Positions 1-8,923 of a DNA stretch of 64,000 bases are shown piece after piece. Origin of the DNA: JAIUNP01 sp020161975 (GTDB lineage Bacteria; Pseudomonadota; Alphaproteobacteria; Rhizobiales; Beijerinckiaceae); contig DAIOGK010000019.1 of the NCBI GenBank assembly GCA_036745275.1, positions 11,448-75,447 of the forward strand, in the 5' to 3' direction. A program made the position numbers and the translations under genes. The notes under the pieces were generated by a model. That model ran no database searches. It was not told the DNA's origin and saw nothing but the letters and a program-made list of their open reading frames with translations. The first letter of the stretch is position 1, and every line of letters begins with the position of its first letter.

Positions 1-3000
1 TCGCGGATCCGATCGAACCTGCGGTGTAGCCACAGCCCGTCAAGCGGATGACATCGGAGCCATCGGTAAAGTCAGAGATGATATCGGCGCCAATATCCCC
101 CGCCACGTAGCCAAAAATATCGGCCCCGCCCAAGCCGCGCATGGTATCGTTGCCCGCACCGCCGAAAATGCTGTCGACATAGTTCGAGCCGTAAATCACG
201 TCCGCGCCGCCCTGCCCATAAAGGCCGAGTCCATTCGCGCTGTTGTTGCCATAGAGCACGTTGGAACCGGAGTTGCCGTAGGCTGACGTGGCACCGCCAT
301 AAACAACCAGTTGCTCGACCTCTGACGCAAGCCCTGCAACACTGTAGTTGGCATAAAGCGTATCAAAGCCACCGCCGGACGCTTCCTGAATCACATCGCC
401 GGACGAGGTAGAGTAATAAACGTCATCGTTGTTGCCTCCATTCATGGTGTTGTTACCACCCAGCCCCTGCATGACGTCATTGCCGTCACCGCCGTAAATC
501 TGGTCGGATTGTGCGCCACCAATGATCCAGTCCTTGCCCCCAAGACCATAAATCGACATCGCGGTCGTGTTGTTGTTGCCGAAGAGGTTGTTATCCTGGC
601 TGTTTCCGTTGAGGACCGATGCTCCGCCCCAGATGATGGCTTGTTCGACGTACACAGCAAGGCTCGGCAGACTATAGTTGATGTAGAGCGTATCAAACCC
701 GGATGCGGAAGCCTCGATGATCACATCGCCTGAGGACGTGGAGTAGTAGACGTCATTGCCCGTACCACCGGCCAGCGTATTATTGCCCCCCAGCGCCTGG
801 ATGACATCATTGCCGGTATTGCCGATCAGGGAATCACTGAAGCCCGAACCGATGATCCAATCATCGCCGGCTCCGCCATCGAGCGTCACTGCCGCAGCAG
901 CATTGTTGCCGAACAGGTTGTTGTTGTCGGAATTGCCGGTTACCTGCGTGGCCGCGCCATAGACAACCGCCTGCTCGACATTCGCTGCGAGCGTGAGGTT
1001 GGCCTGCGTATAAACGGTGTCGAGACCATTCCCGGCGGTTTCGACGATGTTATCCGCCTCGACAAGGTAGTAAACGTCATCACCCGCCTCGCCATACAGC
1101 GAGTCCTGCCCGAGCGCGGAATAATAGCCGAGGATGACATCGTTGCCGGTGCCGCCATAGATGGCATCGGCATGGTTTGAGCCGTAGAAAATGTCATTGC
1201 CCTCATAACCATAGAGGGACGAGCCCAAAGACAGCAGCGTGCTGTTGAGAACATTGTCCGCAGTGTTGCCATACCCCGTCCCGGCCCCCGGTGTCAGAAC
1301 CAACTGCTCGACATTGGCGGCGAGCGTGTAATTGGCCGACGAATAGACGGTATCGAACCCTTCGAGGGAATTTTCGATAATAATGTCGTTCGTGGAATTG
1401 ACCGTGTAGACATCATTGCCCGCGCCACCGGCCAGCGTATCAAGGCCGTCGCCCGCCAGAAGCTGGTCGTCGCCGATCCCGCCAACCAGCGAATCCGCAC
1501 CCGCGAGCCCGAAGAGGATGTCGTTGCCATCGCCTCCATTGATCGTGTCGGAACCGGACGTGCCATTGACGACATCATTGCCCGCCTGCGCATTCCAGGT
1601 CGCAAACGGCACGATCAGGGTTACAGTGTCGTCGCCTGCCGTGAAGATCGTCGAAGGCTGGGCGTAGAGAGTGTAGGTGCCTGTTTCGGTGGGCGAATAG
1701 CCAATGCACCCAAGGTAGTAGAATCCGCTGGTCTGAACGGTGTAGGTGATGAACGCATTGTTCCCATAGCCGCTCTGATCGTCAACGCTCAGAAGCGTTC
1801 CGGAACTGTTGTAGAGACCAAGAAGCGGATCAGCGAGCGTGCCTGATCCGCTGTCAGCTCCCATCATGTCGAAATAATATGTAACACCGGCGGTCAGAGA
1901 AATCCGGAACCAATCCATATCGTCGGCGGTCTCGATCCAGCCGGTCGCCTGCCCGTTCACGGACAGAGTCCCCATCGGGCTGCTCAAATCCGTCCGTGAA
2001 TCAGCATAGTCGTCTGCGGGCACCGCGTCGTCGTTCGTGATCGTGCCAACGCCGGTACCGTCAGCAATCGTCGTCCCGCCCTGTGCGTTGGAAAGCACGA
2101 GATTGAACGTCTCGTTGGGTTCCGATGTCGTATCGCCATTGATTATGACACTGACGACCTGCGAGGTCACACCGACGCCGAATGTCAGGGCGCCCGCCGT
2201 TGCAACAAAGTCCGCCCCCGCAACTGCGGAACTACCCGCCGTGGCATAATCCACCGTCGCCGCGTTGGCTGCGCTGCCAGTCCGCATCACGGTAAAAGTC
2301 ATCACCTTTGTGCCGGAATTGCCTTCCGTTATGCTAGCGTCTGACACACTGAACGCGCCATCGCCGGTGACCACCGCGCCATAGATCGCCTGAATGCCCG
2401 CGATATCATCCGCCTGCGGCGTCGTGATGGCGGGGTTGTAGTAGGGCTCCATCAGCGAATTGCCGACATACGTATGATCGAGCCCCAGCGCATGGCCGAT
2501 TTCGTGGGTCGCAACAGCCAGAAGGCTCGATTGCGTCCAGAAGCTGCCCTCGCCGCTATCGAATATAAGGTCGCCCGACAGGGCATAGTCACCCGCATTG
2601 CCCGCGGTTTGCGGCAGGAAGGCGGAACCCAGCGTGTTGCTCACGCCATCCATGGATGCGGTGCCAATGCGGATATTGCCCGTCATCCCGGAGCCCATGG
2701 CTCCGCCGCCGTCGGCAACGTACTGGAAGGAAATATTGGCGACGGCAGACCACGCCGCAAAAGCCTGCGTCAGAATGGCAACATAGTCGAAGGTAAACAC
2801 CGACGACATCGACAGGGTCGTGCCGCTGAACCAGCTGGCGTAGCCGGACGCATTTGCTTCGCCGGCCCCGGCAATGCTCCAGGTCACGACGCCGCCAGAG
2901 GTGCCCATGGTCCCCGACGGGCCCCACTTGGTGTTGCTGAGCGTGTAGCTGACCGGCCCCGAAGTGCTCAGATCCTGCGCCGCCACAGCGTCACGCTGTG

Positions 3001-3118
3001 CTCCATTTGCCGACACCAGATCTTCGCGCAACGTGCTTGATGCCGGTGTCGCCACAGCAGCGGCAGCCGCTACTGCTTCGTCCCGGTGGGCCTGCATGAT
3101 CGAGGAAATGGAAAACAT
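1..3118 (-). CDS. Secreted RTX metalloprotease (M10 family), 3' end cut by window edge
   Basis: The frame runs from an ATG at 3118, with a GGAGA ribosome site just upstream, to the window edge. At least 1,039 residues are present and the C-terminus is missing. The zinc-protease motif HEIGHALGLDH lies at about residues 205-215, followed by a Met-turn-like NSLMEP, which marks a metzincin of family M10. After the protease (about 40-250) come a Calx-beta-like domain (about 250-360), a PPC-like beta domain (about 370-480) and a long tract of RTX nonapeptides of GGxGxDxxx type. The N-terminus has no Sec signal. That fits type I secretion, whose signal would lie in the missing end. No type I exporter genes are seen here. 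Expected role: a calcium-dependent extracellular protease or adhesin. Family assignment is firm; the substrate is unknown. Confidence 0.9.
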   Translation of the reverse strand, partial: MFSISSIMQAHRDEAVAAAAAVATPASSTLREDLVSANGAQRDAVAAQDLSTSGPVSYTLSNTKWGPSGTMGTSGGVVTWSIAGAGEANASGYASWFSGTTLSMSSVFTFDYVAILTQAFAAWSAVANISFQYVADGGGAMGSGMTGNIRIGTASMDGVSNTLGSAFLPQTAGNAGDYALSGDLIFDSGEGSFWTQSSLLAVATHEIGHALGLDHTYVGNSLMEPYYNPAITTPQADDIAGIQAIYGAVVTGDGAFSVSDASITEGNSGTKVMTFTVMRTGSAANAATVDYATAGSSAVAGADFVATAGALTFGVGVTSQVVSVIINGDTTSEPNETFNLVLSNAQGGTTIADGTGVGTITNDDAVPADDYADSRTDLSSPMGTLSVNGQATGWIETADDMDWFRISLTAGVTYYFDMMGADSGSGTLADPLLGLYNSSGTLLSVDDQSGYGNNAFITYTVQTSGFYYLGCIGYSPTETGTYTLYAQPSTIFTAGDDTVTLIVPFATWNAQAGNDVVNGTSGSDTINGGDGNDILFGLAGADSLVGGIGDDQLLAGDGLDTLAGGAGNDVYTVNSTNDIIIENSLEGFDTVYSSANYTLAANVEQLVLTPGAGTGYGNTADNVLNSTLLSLGSSLYGYEGNDIFYGSNHADAIYGGTGNDVILGYYSALGQDSLYGEAGDDVYYLVEADNIVETAGNGLDTVYTQANLTLAANVEQAVVYGAATQVTGNSDNNNLFGNNAAAAVTLDGGAGDDWIIGSGFSDSLIGNTGNDVIQALGGNNTLAGGTGNDVYYSTSSGDVIIEASASGFDTLYINYSLPSLAVYVEQAIIWGGASVLNGNSQDNNLFGNNNTTAMSIYGLGGKDWIIGGAQSDQIYGGDGNDVMQGLGGNNTMNGGNNDDVYYSTSSGDVIQEASGGGFDTLYANYSVAGLASEVEQLVVYGGATSAYGNSGSNVLYGNNSANGLGLYGQGGADVIYGSNYVDSIFGGAGNDTMRGLGGADIFGYVAGDIGADIISDFTDGSDVIRLTGCGYTAGSIGSA
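357..1360 (-). repeat. RTX super-repeats, period about 330 bp
   Basis: Inside the RTX tract, a block reading G-(F/L)-D-T-(V/L)-Y, followed about 20 residues later by VEQ, recurs with anchors at 1347, 1014, 687 and 357. The spacing is 327-333 bp, or about 110 residues. Each unit also carries RTX nonapeptides and, in most, an N-x-LFGNN-like segment. The units are diverged in DNA sequence, so this is an old modular expansion and not a recent tandem duplication. Confidence 0.75.
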
Positions 3119-3296
3119 TGCACGTCTCCGGGACAGCGCTCGGCTGGTGAAATCAATTGCGGTAACACTTTGGTCATTCAGATATGAACAAGCGCAAAAC
3201 CACGTCGGGGTGCCTATAGGGCAGTTGGCAATATAGCAAGGGAAGCATTGCAATTTATGTGCGAATTTGCACTTTGTAGAAAGTCAGCAACACCCG

Positions 3297-4520
3297 TCAG
3301 TCGAGTACCGCCAGTGAAATCTCGCGACTAAAGGCACGGAATAGATTATACCCGTCCCAAACAACGTTGAAATCCAGTGCAGCGCCGAAAGGAACGATCC
3401 GATCAATACCGCGCGGCTGAGTCGTGGAGAGGTAATCCCGCCACTCGTCTTTTCCAATACCATGGGAAATGATGGTCTGATTTCGTCGCGTCAGATGCGG
3501 TGTCAAAGCATCAAGGCTGTCGACGATGACTTGCAGGAACAACCCGCCGCCGCAATGCTCGTCGAAGGGAATGCCTCCAAGGGTTGCAACATCAACCACC
3601 GTCGTCGCATTGTCGCCGCGCGGCCCTGCCTTGTGCCCGCCAAGCTGCGCCATGAACGATTGTTCGGCGAGCAGCTTGTTGAGGTAATCCATCGCGGACA
3701 ATTCCGGCGCCTCACGCACCAGTTCAGCCTGGAGCCGCGCCCAGAACTCTGCCGACGCCGCTTCGCCATCTGCCTTGCTGCCACGCCAGATCACAGCGCG
3801 CGGCGAGGAGCAGGCCATCTGGCCGAACCAGTAGCTGTCATTGCGGAAGGCACGGGCCAGCCCGGCCTTGTCTTCATACGCGCAATAGGCCGCAGCATCG
3901 AGCACCGCCAGCGATACCTTGTCGGCAAAGCAGACATCAATGGCGCGCGGTTGCAGCGGAATCGCCCTCAGCGCATTGACCGTTGCATCCCCGCCCCAGA
4001 CAATCCTGAGATCGCAAAGATCGGACAGTGCCTTCGAGATCGCGGCATCATGCTCATAGCGCACGATGGCAAGTCGCGCCCTCAGAGCAGCATGGGCGGG
4101 CTGATCGAGCAGCCGCCCCAGGATGCCGATGAGCGCGCCCATCAGCACATTCTCGCGGCTGGAGACGCGAATGATGTTCACGTTGCCCACCAACAGCGAA
4201 ATCACCAGCGAGTAGAGGAAAATCGTATCGACATTGGACGGCGCGATGTGAAACGCCACGCCGCGCGCCGCCAGCGCGCCGGAATGTTCGAGCGCGGAAA
4301 ACGACGCCTGCAACTGCTTCAGCCGCGCCGTCCGCGCCCAATAGGCAAAAGACATCGCTTCGGGATGCGCCCGAAACTCCGGGGATTTCAGAATGTCCTG
4401 CGACAGTGCGCCGACGAAGGCCAATGCTTCGGGCGAAAACGGCGGCAAAACCCGCTCGGCGGCAATTGCCTCCAGCGCGCCCCCCCGCGGCACCACAACG
4501 CCGATCTTTGCAAGGCTCAT
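3297..4520 (-). CDS. LuxC-like acyl-CoA/acyl-enzyme reductase
   Basis: This 407-residue protein belongs to the LuxC acyl-CoA reductase family, which reduces an activated acyl group to an aldehyde with NADPH. The family's active-site segment is visible as FGQMACSSP, with the candidate nucleophile Cys237. The start (MSLAKIG) is the ATG at 4520, which overlaps the luxE-like stop in an ATGA. An upstream in-frame start at 4550 would run deeper into that gene. It is the last gene of the polysaccharide operon, translationally coupled to the LuxE-like partner. There is no luciferase (luxAB) nearby, so bioluminescence is not implied. I infer that an acyl group handed over by the LuxE-like protein or the ACP is reduced for use in glycan modification. 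Confidence 0.85.
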   Translation of the reverse strand: MSLAKIGVVVPRGGALEAIAAERVLPPFSPEALAFVGALSQDILKSPEFRAHPEAMSFAYWARTARLKQLQASFSALEHSGALAARGVAFHIAPSNVDTIFLYSLVISLLVGNVNIIRVSSRENVLMGALIGILGRLLDQPAHAALRARLAIVRYEHDAAISKALSDLCDLRIVWGGDATVNALRAIPLQPRAIDVCFADKVSLAVLDAAAYCAYEDKAGLARAFRNDSYWFGQMACSSPRAVIWRGSKADGEAASAEFWARLQAELVREAPELSAMDYLNKLLAEQSFMAQLGGHKAGPRGDNATTVVDVATLGGIPFDEHCGGGLFLQVIVDSLDALTPHLTRRNQTIISHGIGKDEWRDYLSTTQPRGIDRIVPFGAALDFNVVWDGYNLFRAFSREISLAVLD

Positions 4521-5605
4521 GCTGCCTGCCCCGCATGCGTATCGCTGCACCCGCGCATTTCAGCCATCGGCACTCGCCCGAACACCGTGAAATAGCGCCC
4601 CTTGCGCCCGCAGGGGCAGTTATCCTCACCGTCGAGCCGTCCGCGATCCTCCGTCATCAGCGCATGGCCGGGATAGCTGTGCGGCAGGGCCGAGACGACC
4701 TCGATCACCCCCTCCTGTCCCGGCGGCAGAACTGACCAGTCCCTGGGATCACGCACGATCACATCCGACAGGATCGGCGCATGGAGATGCCCGGCCTCGC
4801 ATTCGACATAGATGGAGCCTGTCTGCTCGACCATGCCGTAGAAGTTATGGACACGGCTCACCCCTGCCCGCGCCTTGAGTTCAGCCTTGAACACCTCGTT
4901 GCTCACCGCCTCGTCCTGCAACTTCTTCCAGCCGCCGGAATGGATGAGGATCGCATCCTCGACCTTGAGCGTTTCCCCGGATTTCTGAAGCGCCTGCACG
5001 AGGTACTTCCACACCATGAAGGTGAAGCCGAAGATCAGGATGGTCTGGCCCCTGTGCTTTTCGAGCCAGGCGCGGAGTTCGTCCATGCGGAGCGCCATCG
5101 TCTCGTCGGCCAGCGCATAGAAATGGTCGCGCCCGAAGTTCGACAGGCCGAGAATGCCCGCCCCGCGCGCCGAGAAGAAGCGTCGGTCCTTCACCACCGC
5201 CGGATGGTCGATGATCAGCATCGGCAGGCGCTTCGGCCCAATGAAGCTCTGGATCACCTTCACCAGCGCCCGCGCCTGCAACTGCGCGGTGCGACTGTCG
5301 AGAAAGATGCGCGAGGGCGTCTGTCCGGTCGTACCCGAAGAGGTCAGCGTCTTGAAGACATTCGCATCAGGAATGGATTTCAGGCCGAAGCGCTTGAACA
5401 TCCTGACCGGCAGGAAGGGAATATCGGCCACCGCCCCGGCTTCGCCAGCCTTGGCACCATAACCATCGAGAATCTGGTGATATTCCGGGCAGCCGTCATA
5501 ATGGTGCTGCGTCAGTTCATTGAGAGCGGCCAGCAGCAGCCGGTCCTTGTCCTTCTGCGCCAGCCCGAAGGTCTCCGCATCAAACAGGGCATCAATCGCG
5601 CTCAT
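4517..5605 (-). CDS. LuxE-like acyl-protein synthetase
   Basis: This 362-residue member of the LuxE/PaaK adenylate-forming family would activate a carboxylic acid with ATP and hold it as a thioester for LuxC. An adenylate-binding segment TSSGTTG lies at about residues 88-94. Near the end are a Cys-rich CPCGRKGRY segment and EMRGCSDTH; Cys353 is the candidate for the acylated cysteine found near the C-terminus of classical LuxE. It overlaps the AMP ligase upstream (ATGA at 5602-5605) and the LuxC-like gene downstream (ATGA at 4517-4520), so the three are probably made in fixed ratio. The natural acid is unknown. Confidence 0.85.
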   Translation of the reverse strand: MSAIDALFDAETFGLAQKDKDRLLLAALNELTQHHYDGCPEYHQILDGYGAKAGEAGAVADIPFLPVRMFKRFGLKSIPDANVFKTLTSSGTTGQTPSRIFLDSRTAQLQARALVKVIQSFIGPKRLPMLIIDHPAVVKDRRFFSARGAGILGLSNFGRDHFYALADETMALRMDELRAWLEKHRGQTILIFGFTFMVWKYLVQALQKSGETLKVEDAILIHSGGWKKLQDEAVSNEVFKAELKARAGVSRVHNFYGMVEQTGSIYVECEAGHLHAPILSDVIVRDPRDWSVLPPGQEGVIEVVSALPHSYPGHALMTEDRGRLDGEDNCPCGRKGRYFTVFGRVPMAEMRGCSDTHAGQAA

Positions 5606-6984
5606 GCCGCACCACCTTCGCTGACGAGATCAAGGAGCGCCTTGTAGCGCACCTTACCCGATTCCGAGCGCGGAATCGCGGCGACGGACTTAACCTCCAC
5701 CGCGCGCGGCGGAAATGTGTACGCCGTGATGATGGCCTGCTTGAGCGCGGCAGCATCGGCCCCCGCCTCAATGGCGACACACAACCAGTTGTCGCGGCCC
5801 ACGCAAGCCGCTGTGTAGCCGAGCCGCTTTGCCAGCCCCTCGACGTCATCGAGATTGACGCGGTTGCCCTGCAACTTGAGGAAGCGGCTCTTGCGCCCGG
5901 TGATCGCATAGCTGCCGTCGCCATTGCGACGGGCCAGATCCCCGGTCGCCAGCCGCCCGCCCATCACATCGCCGAGCGAAAGATCAGCCGCCCCTTCCGC
6001 ATAGCCCATCATGATCGCCGGGCTGCGGCAGACAAGTTCCCCCTCGGTGCCATCCAGCACCGGCTGGCCATCCTCGCCCAAAAGATCGAGCGCAACGCCC
6101 GGAATCGGAATGCCGATGGACGCCGGATTGCCCCGGGCCATCGCCGGCGGCAGATAGCTGATGCGCGGTCCCGCCTCGGTCTGTCCGTACATGACGACGA
6201 AGCTGAGCCCCTTCTCCTCCGCCAGCGTCGTAAAGGCCGTCACAAGCTCCGGCGACAGTTTGCCGCCTGCCTGCGTCAGCGTTTTCAGCCCGGCGAAATT
6301 GACCCGCTTCGGCCCAAGCCGATGCAGCATTTCGAAGTGGAAGGGCACGCCCGACAGCGAGGTCGCGCCTGAGGCCTCAAGCCGTTGCCAGAATTCGCGC
6401 TGCATCATCGTATGGTTGGTCAGCGCCAGCGTCGCCCCGGCCAGCACATGCGAATTCACGATGGAATAGCCGAAGGAATAGTGCATCGGCAGCATCAGGA
6501 ACGGCACGTCCGCATCCGCGATGCCGAGATAGTCGATGATGGCGCGCGCGTTGGCTTCCGCTTGCCCCCAGGAATAGCGGGCAAGCTTGGGTGAACCTGT
6601 ACTGCCGGACGTGGAAAGCAGCACGGAAAGATCTGGATGGAGTTCAGGCAGCGGCCCTGCCCCGGCCTTTGCGGTCGCCGGCTCATCGGGCGCCACCACG
6701 AGATCGGGGCGATAAAGCCGCTCGATTTCAGCCAGCAGATCCGGCGCCACCGACCGGTCGAGCATCAGCACGGCATGGCCGGAAGCAACTGCCGCCAGAT
6801 AGGCCGCAAGCGAAGGCACCGTATTGCTGACCAGAAGGACGACAAACGCCTTGGGCCGGCTGAGCCCTGCCAGAAGCGGCAGGCCACGCGCCATGACCTC
6901 GCCGTAGGTGAGGCTCTGCCCGGCATCGTCGGTGGCAAGAATCTTGTCTCGATAACGAACCAGCGCGTCCGCGAGCGATATCAT
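5602..6984 (-). CDS. AMP-dependent acyl-CoA/acyl-ACP ligase
   Basis: This 460-residue ANL-superfamily enzyme would adenylate a carboxylic acid and transfer it to CoA or, given the neighbouring ACP gene, to the ACP. Visible motifs are the P-loop STSGSTGSPK (about 124-133), YGQTEAGPR (from about 266), the hinge region around ATGDLARR, and SGKVRYK with the candidate catalytic Lys444 near the C-terminus. It is shorter than typical 500-550 residue acyl-CoA ligases but has both the large and the small domain. The start at 6984 has a CCGGAG site upstream. It lies 56 bp after the ACP gene and overlaps the LuxE-like gene by 4 bp. A second adenylating enzyme directly beside a LuxE homologue is unusual. 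Confidence 0.85.
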   Translation of the reverse strand: MISLADALVRYRDKILATDDAGQSLTYGEVMARGLPLLAGLSRPKAFVVLLVSNTVPSLAAYLAAVASGHAVLMLDRSVAPDLLAEIERLYRPDLVVAPDEPATAKAGAGPLPELHPDLSVLLSTSGSTGSPKLARYSWGQAEANARAIIDYLGIADADVPFLMLPMHYSFGYSIVNSHVLAGATLALTNHTMMQREFWQRLEASGATSLSGVPFHFEMLHRLGPKRVNFAGLKTLTQAGGKLSPELVTAFTTLAEEKGLSFVVMYGQTEAGPRISYLPPAMARGNPASIGIPIPGVALDLLGEDGQPVLDGTEGELVCRSPAIMMGYAEGAADLSLGDVMGGRLATGDLARRNGDGSYAITGRKSRFLKLQGNRVNLDDVEGLAKRLGYTAACVGRDNWLCVAIEAGADAAALKQAIITAYTFPPRAVEVKSVAAIPRSESGKVRYKALLDLVSEGGAA

Positions 6985-7040
6985 GGCAACTCCGGAAAGG
7001 ATTGCCTGCCGCGCGCCCCTCGCGGCCGGCCAGAACGGGA

Positions 7041-7292
7041 TCAGACGTTGACGCTGTACTTGCGCAGGATCTCGCGCGCCTTGCCCACCGAACTCATGTC
7101 GATCACATCGTTGGTGTCGAGCATGATGTCGAACGCGCCTTCAAGTTCGGCAATCAGCGCCATATGCGCCACGGAATCCCACTCGGGGATCGAGTTGTAT
7201 TCGAGGCCATCGACGATCCGCGCCTGTTCAATTTGCAGGCCGGCGGCGAATGCGGAGAGGAAAGCAGCGTCCTGCGAAGCGGTCTCGGTCAT
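7041..7292 (-). CDS. Acyl carrier protein
   Basis: This is an 83-residue acidic protein with the ACP pattern around a phosphopantetheine attachment serine: PEWDSVAHMAL, Ser40. The start is the ATG at 7292 (MTETASQD). The longer frame to 7361 adds residues unlike an ACP and is not favoured. It lies between the short-chain reductase (123 bp upstream) and the AMP ligase (56 bp downstream). It is probably a dedicated carrier for the acyl group processed by the ligase, reductase and LuxE/LuxC-like pair, rather than the housekeeping ACP. Confidence 0.85.
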   Translation of the reverse strand: MTETASQDAAFLSAFAAGLQIEQARIVDGLEYNSIPEWDSVAHMALIAELEGAFDIMLDTNDVIDMSSVGKAREILRKYSVNV

Positions 7293-7415
7293 GTCAGTCG
7301 ATCCAGATATCAAGCGGGGAAATTCCCCCGCAGTGGCTGCAACGCACCCGATGGCACGCACTGCCCGATTTTCGGCGTCTGTGTAACGGTTAAGCCCCGC
7401 CCCTGCAACCCTCGT

Positions 7416-8171
7416 TCAGACGAGCATCCCCCCATCGACCCCCAGCACCTGCCCGGTGACATAGGCCGAGGCATCGCTGGCAAGAAACAACGCGGCCTGC
7501 GCGATATCCTCTGCTTTGCCAAGGCGGCCCATCTTGATGTTGCCGACAATTTTCGCATGCTTTTCCGCCGGAACGGCCTTGATCATGTCCGTGTCGATGA
7601 AGCCGGGCGCCAGCGCATTGACGCGGATGTTCTGCGGGCCAAGCTCTTTGGCGAGCGAATAGGTGAAGCCGATCACCGCCGCCTTGCTGGCCGCATAAAC
7701 GGACTGCCCCTCGTTGCCGACCCGCCCGATGATCGAACTCAGCGAAATGATCGAGCCCGACTTGTTCCGCGCCATCATGCGCGCTGCCATCTGGCTGCAC
7801 AGGATCACGCCCTTGATGTTAGTGGCGATCACATCGTCAATCAGCGCTTCCGGCGCCATGCCGATCAGCGCGTCGCGCAGGATGCCGGCGTTGTTGACGA
7901 GCACATCGAGCCGCTTGTGCTCCTTGTGCACCGCCATGAACCCGGCCTTCACTGCTTCTGCCGAGGTCACGTCGAAATAGGACGGCTGCACCGGAACGCC
8001 GAACTCGGCGGAAATTCCAGCCGCCAGCGCGTCCAGCGATCCGACCGTGCGCGAGTTCATGATGACGGTTGCGCCTGCGCTGGCGAACAGCCGCGCCATG
8101 GCAAGGCCGATGCCGCGGTTGGCGCCCGTGATGAGCGCGATCTTGCCGGAAAGAGGCTTGGCAGAAATCAT
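7416..8171 (-). CDS. Short-chain dehydrogenase/reductase, FabG-like
   Basis: This 251-residue classical SDR has the nucleotide-binding motif TGANRGIG near the N-terminus, NNAG in the middle and the catalytic YAASK. The C-terminus GVDGGMLV is typical of FabG-like 3-oxoacyl-ACP reductases. The start is the ATG at 8171 (MISAKPLSG); the longer open frame to 8234 overlaps the deacetylase gene and is disregarded. Beside an ACP and an acyl ligase it most likely reduces a 3-oxoacyl or related carrier-bound group, giving a hydroxyacyl substituent. Reduction of a nucleotide sugar is the alternative. Confidence 0.85.
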   Translation of the reverse strand: MISAKPLSGKIALITGANRGIGLAMARLFASAGATVIMNSRTVGSLDALAAGISAEFGVPVQPSYFDVTSAEAVKAGFMAVHKEHKRLDVLVNNAGILRDALIGMAPEALIDDVIATNIKGVILCSQMAARMMARNKSGSIISLSSIIGRVGNEGQSVYAASKAAVIGFTYSLAKELGPQNIRVNALAPGFIDTDMIKAVPAEKHAKIVGNIKMGRLGKAEDIAQAALFLASDASAYVTGQVLGVDGGMLV

Positions 8172-8191
8172 GTCGGTTTCCAGGGATTGGT

Positions 8192-8923
8192 TCAGGCGTT
8201 GGAATAGAGTTTGCCGGGCCGTCCGGCCTGCCACTGGCCGAGGGCCTCGGGAAGCGTCAGGGATTTAAGGCCGCGCTTGTCCATGGCCGCGACCAGATCA
8301 TCGAAGAACGAGCGCGCGCCATAGCCGTCATAGCGGAGCTTGGCAGGATCCTCGCCCGCCTTGAAGGCCGAAGCTCGCTCGACATAATAGGCGTAGTTCG
8401 GCGTATTGAGTTCGTAGTGAATCGGGTGGAAGTCGAACACCAGCACCTGTTCGCTTTCGACCGCCTGTGAAATGAACTTCGGATCAAAAATCCGGTAATC
8501 GCCCACGGTATCGAAATCGGTGCGGTTGAAGTCGTTGTTGTCCATGTAATAGATCGGCATCTGCCAGACGCCCCACGGCACGAAGAAGGGCGAGATGTCC
8601 GTGCGTCCGAACGTATCCACCGTCGAGGCGATGGTGTAGCCGAGCTTGCCGATCCGCACGCCGACATACTGGCTGAAGACCAGAGAATGGGCCCGCCAGC
8701 AGGTCGCCTTCGGAAAGGTCTCACGCCACTCCCGAAGGATCGCTTCCCAGTCAGACTTGTCGCCAAGGAACGGGTGCGGTGCGACCTCATGCCCGGCATC
8801 AGCCAGAAAATGAAACGCCTCGGTGCAGAAAAACGTGCCCCGCCCCGGAAAGCGGCAGCCCTTCAGCCACGCCCGCATCTGGGCATCCGACATGTGGTCC
8901 GTATCGAACGTCAGCGCGATCAT
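8192..8923 (-). CDS. Polysaccharide deacetylase-like protein (WbmS type)
   Basis: This 243-residue protein begins MIALTFDTDHMS. The D-x-D-H motif is characteristic of carbohydrate esterase family 4-like deacetylases, and the later segment FDFHPIHYE supplies further candidate metal and catalytic histidines. It resembles the WbmS-type enzymes of O-antigen loci and is not secreted (no signal peptide). That fits action on a cytoplasmic nucleotide- or lipid-linked sugar. Its ATG overlaps the stop of the hexapeptide acyltransferase gene (ATGA, 8920-8923). The inferred order is deacetylation to free an amine, then re-acylation by the neighbouring acyltransferase. Substrate not shown. Confidence 0.75.
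   Translation of the reverse strand: MIALTFDTDHMSDAQMRAWLKGCRFPGRGTFFCTEAFHFLADAGHEVAPHPFLGDKSDWEAILREWRETFPKATCWRAHSLVFSQYVGVRIGKLGYTIASTVDTFGRTDISPFFVPWGVWQMPIYYMDNNDFNRTDFDTVGDYRIFDPKFISQAVESEQVLVFDFHPIHYELNTPNYAYYVERASAFKAGEDPAKLRYDGYGARSFFDDLVAAMDKRGLKSLTLPEALGQWQAGRPGKLYSNA

Noticed and set aside
1..3118. CRISPR-like or tandem repeat array in the first 1.5 kb
   Set aside because: The periodicity comes from RTX protein repeats in one open frame; the DNA units are diverged and there are no unique spacers.
3119..3296. Small gene or RNA in the AT-rich gap upstream of the RTX protease
   Set aside because: No frame with ribosome site and coding character, and no convincing stem structure; it is more likely the protease promoter region.
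3297..5605. Bioluminescence (lux) operon
   Set aside because: LuxC- and LuxE-like genes are present, but luxA, luxB and luxD are not; the neighbours are glycan-modification genes.
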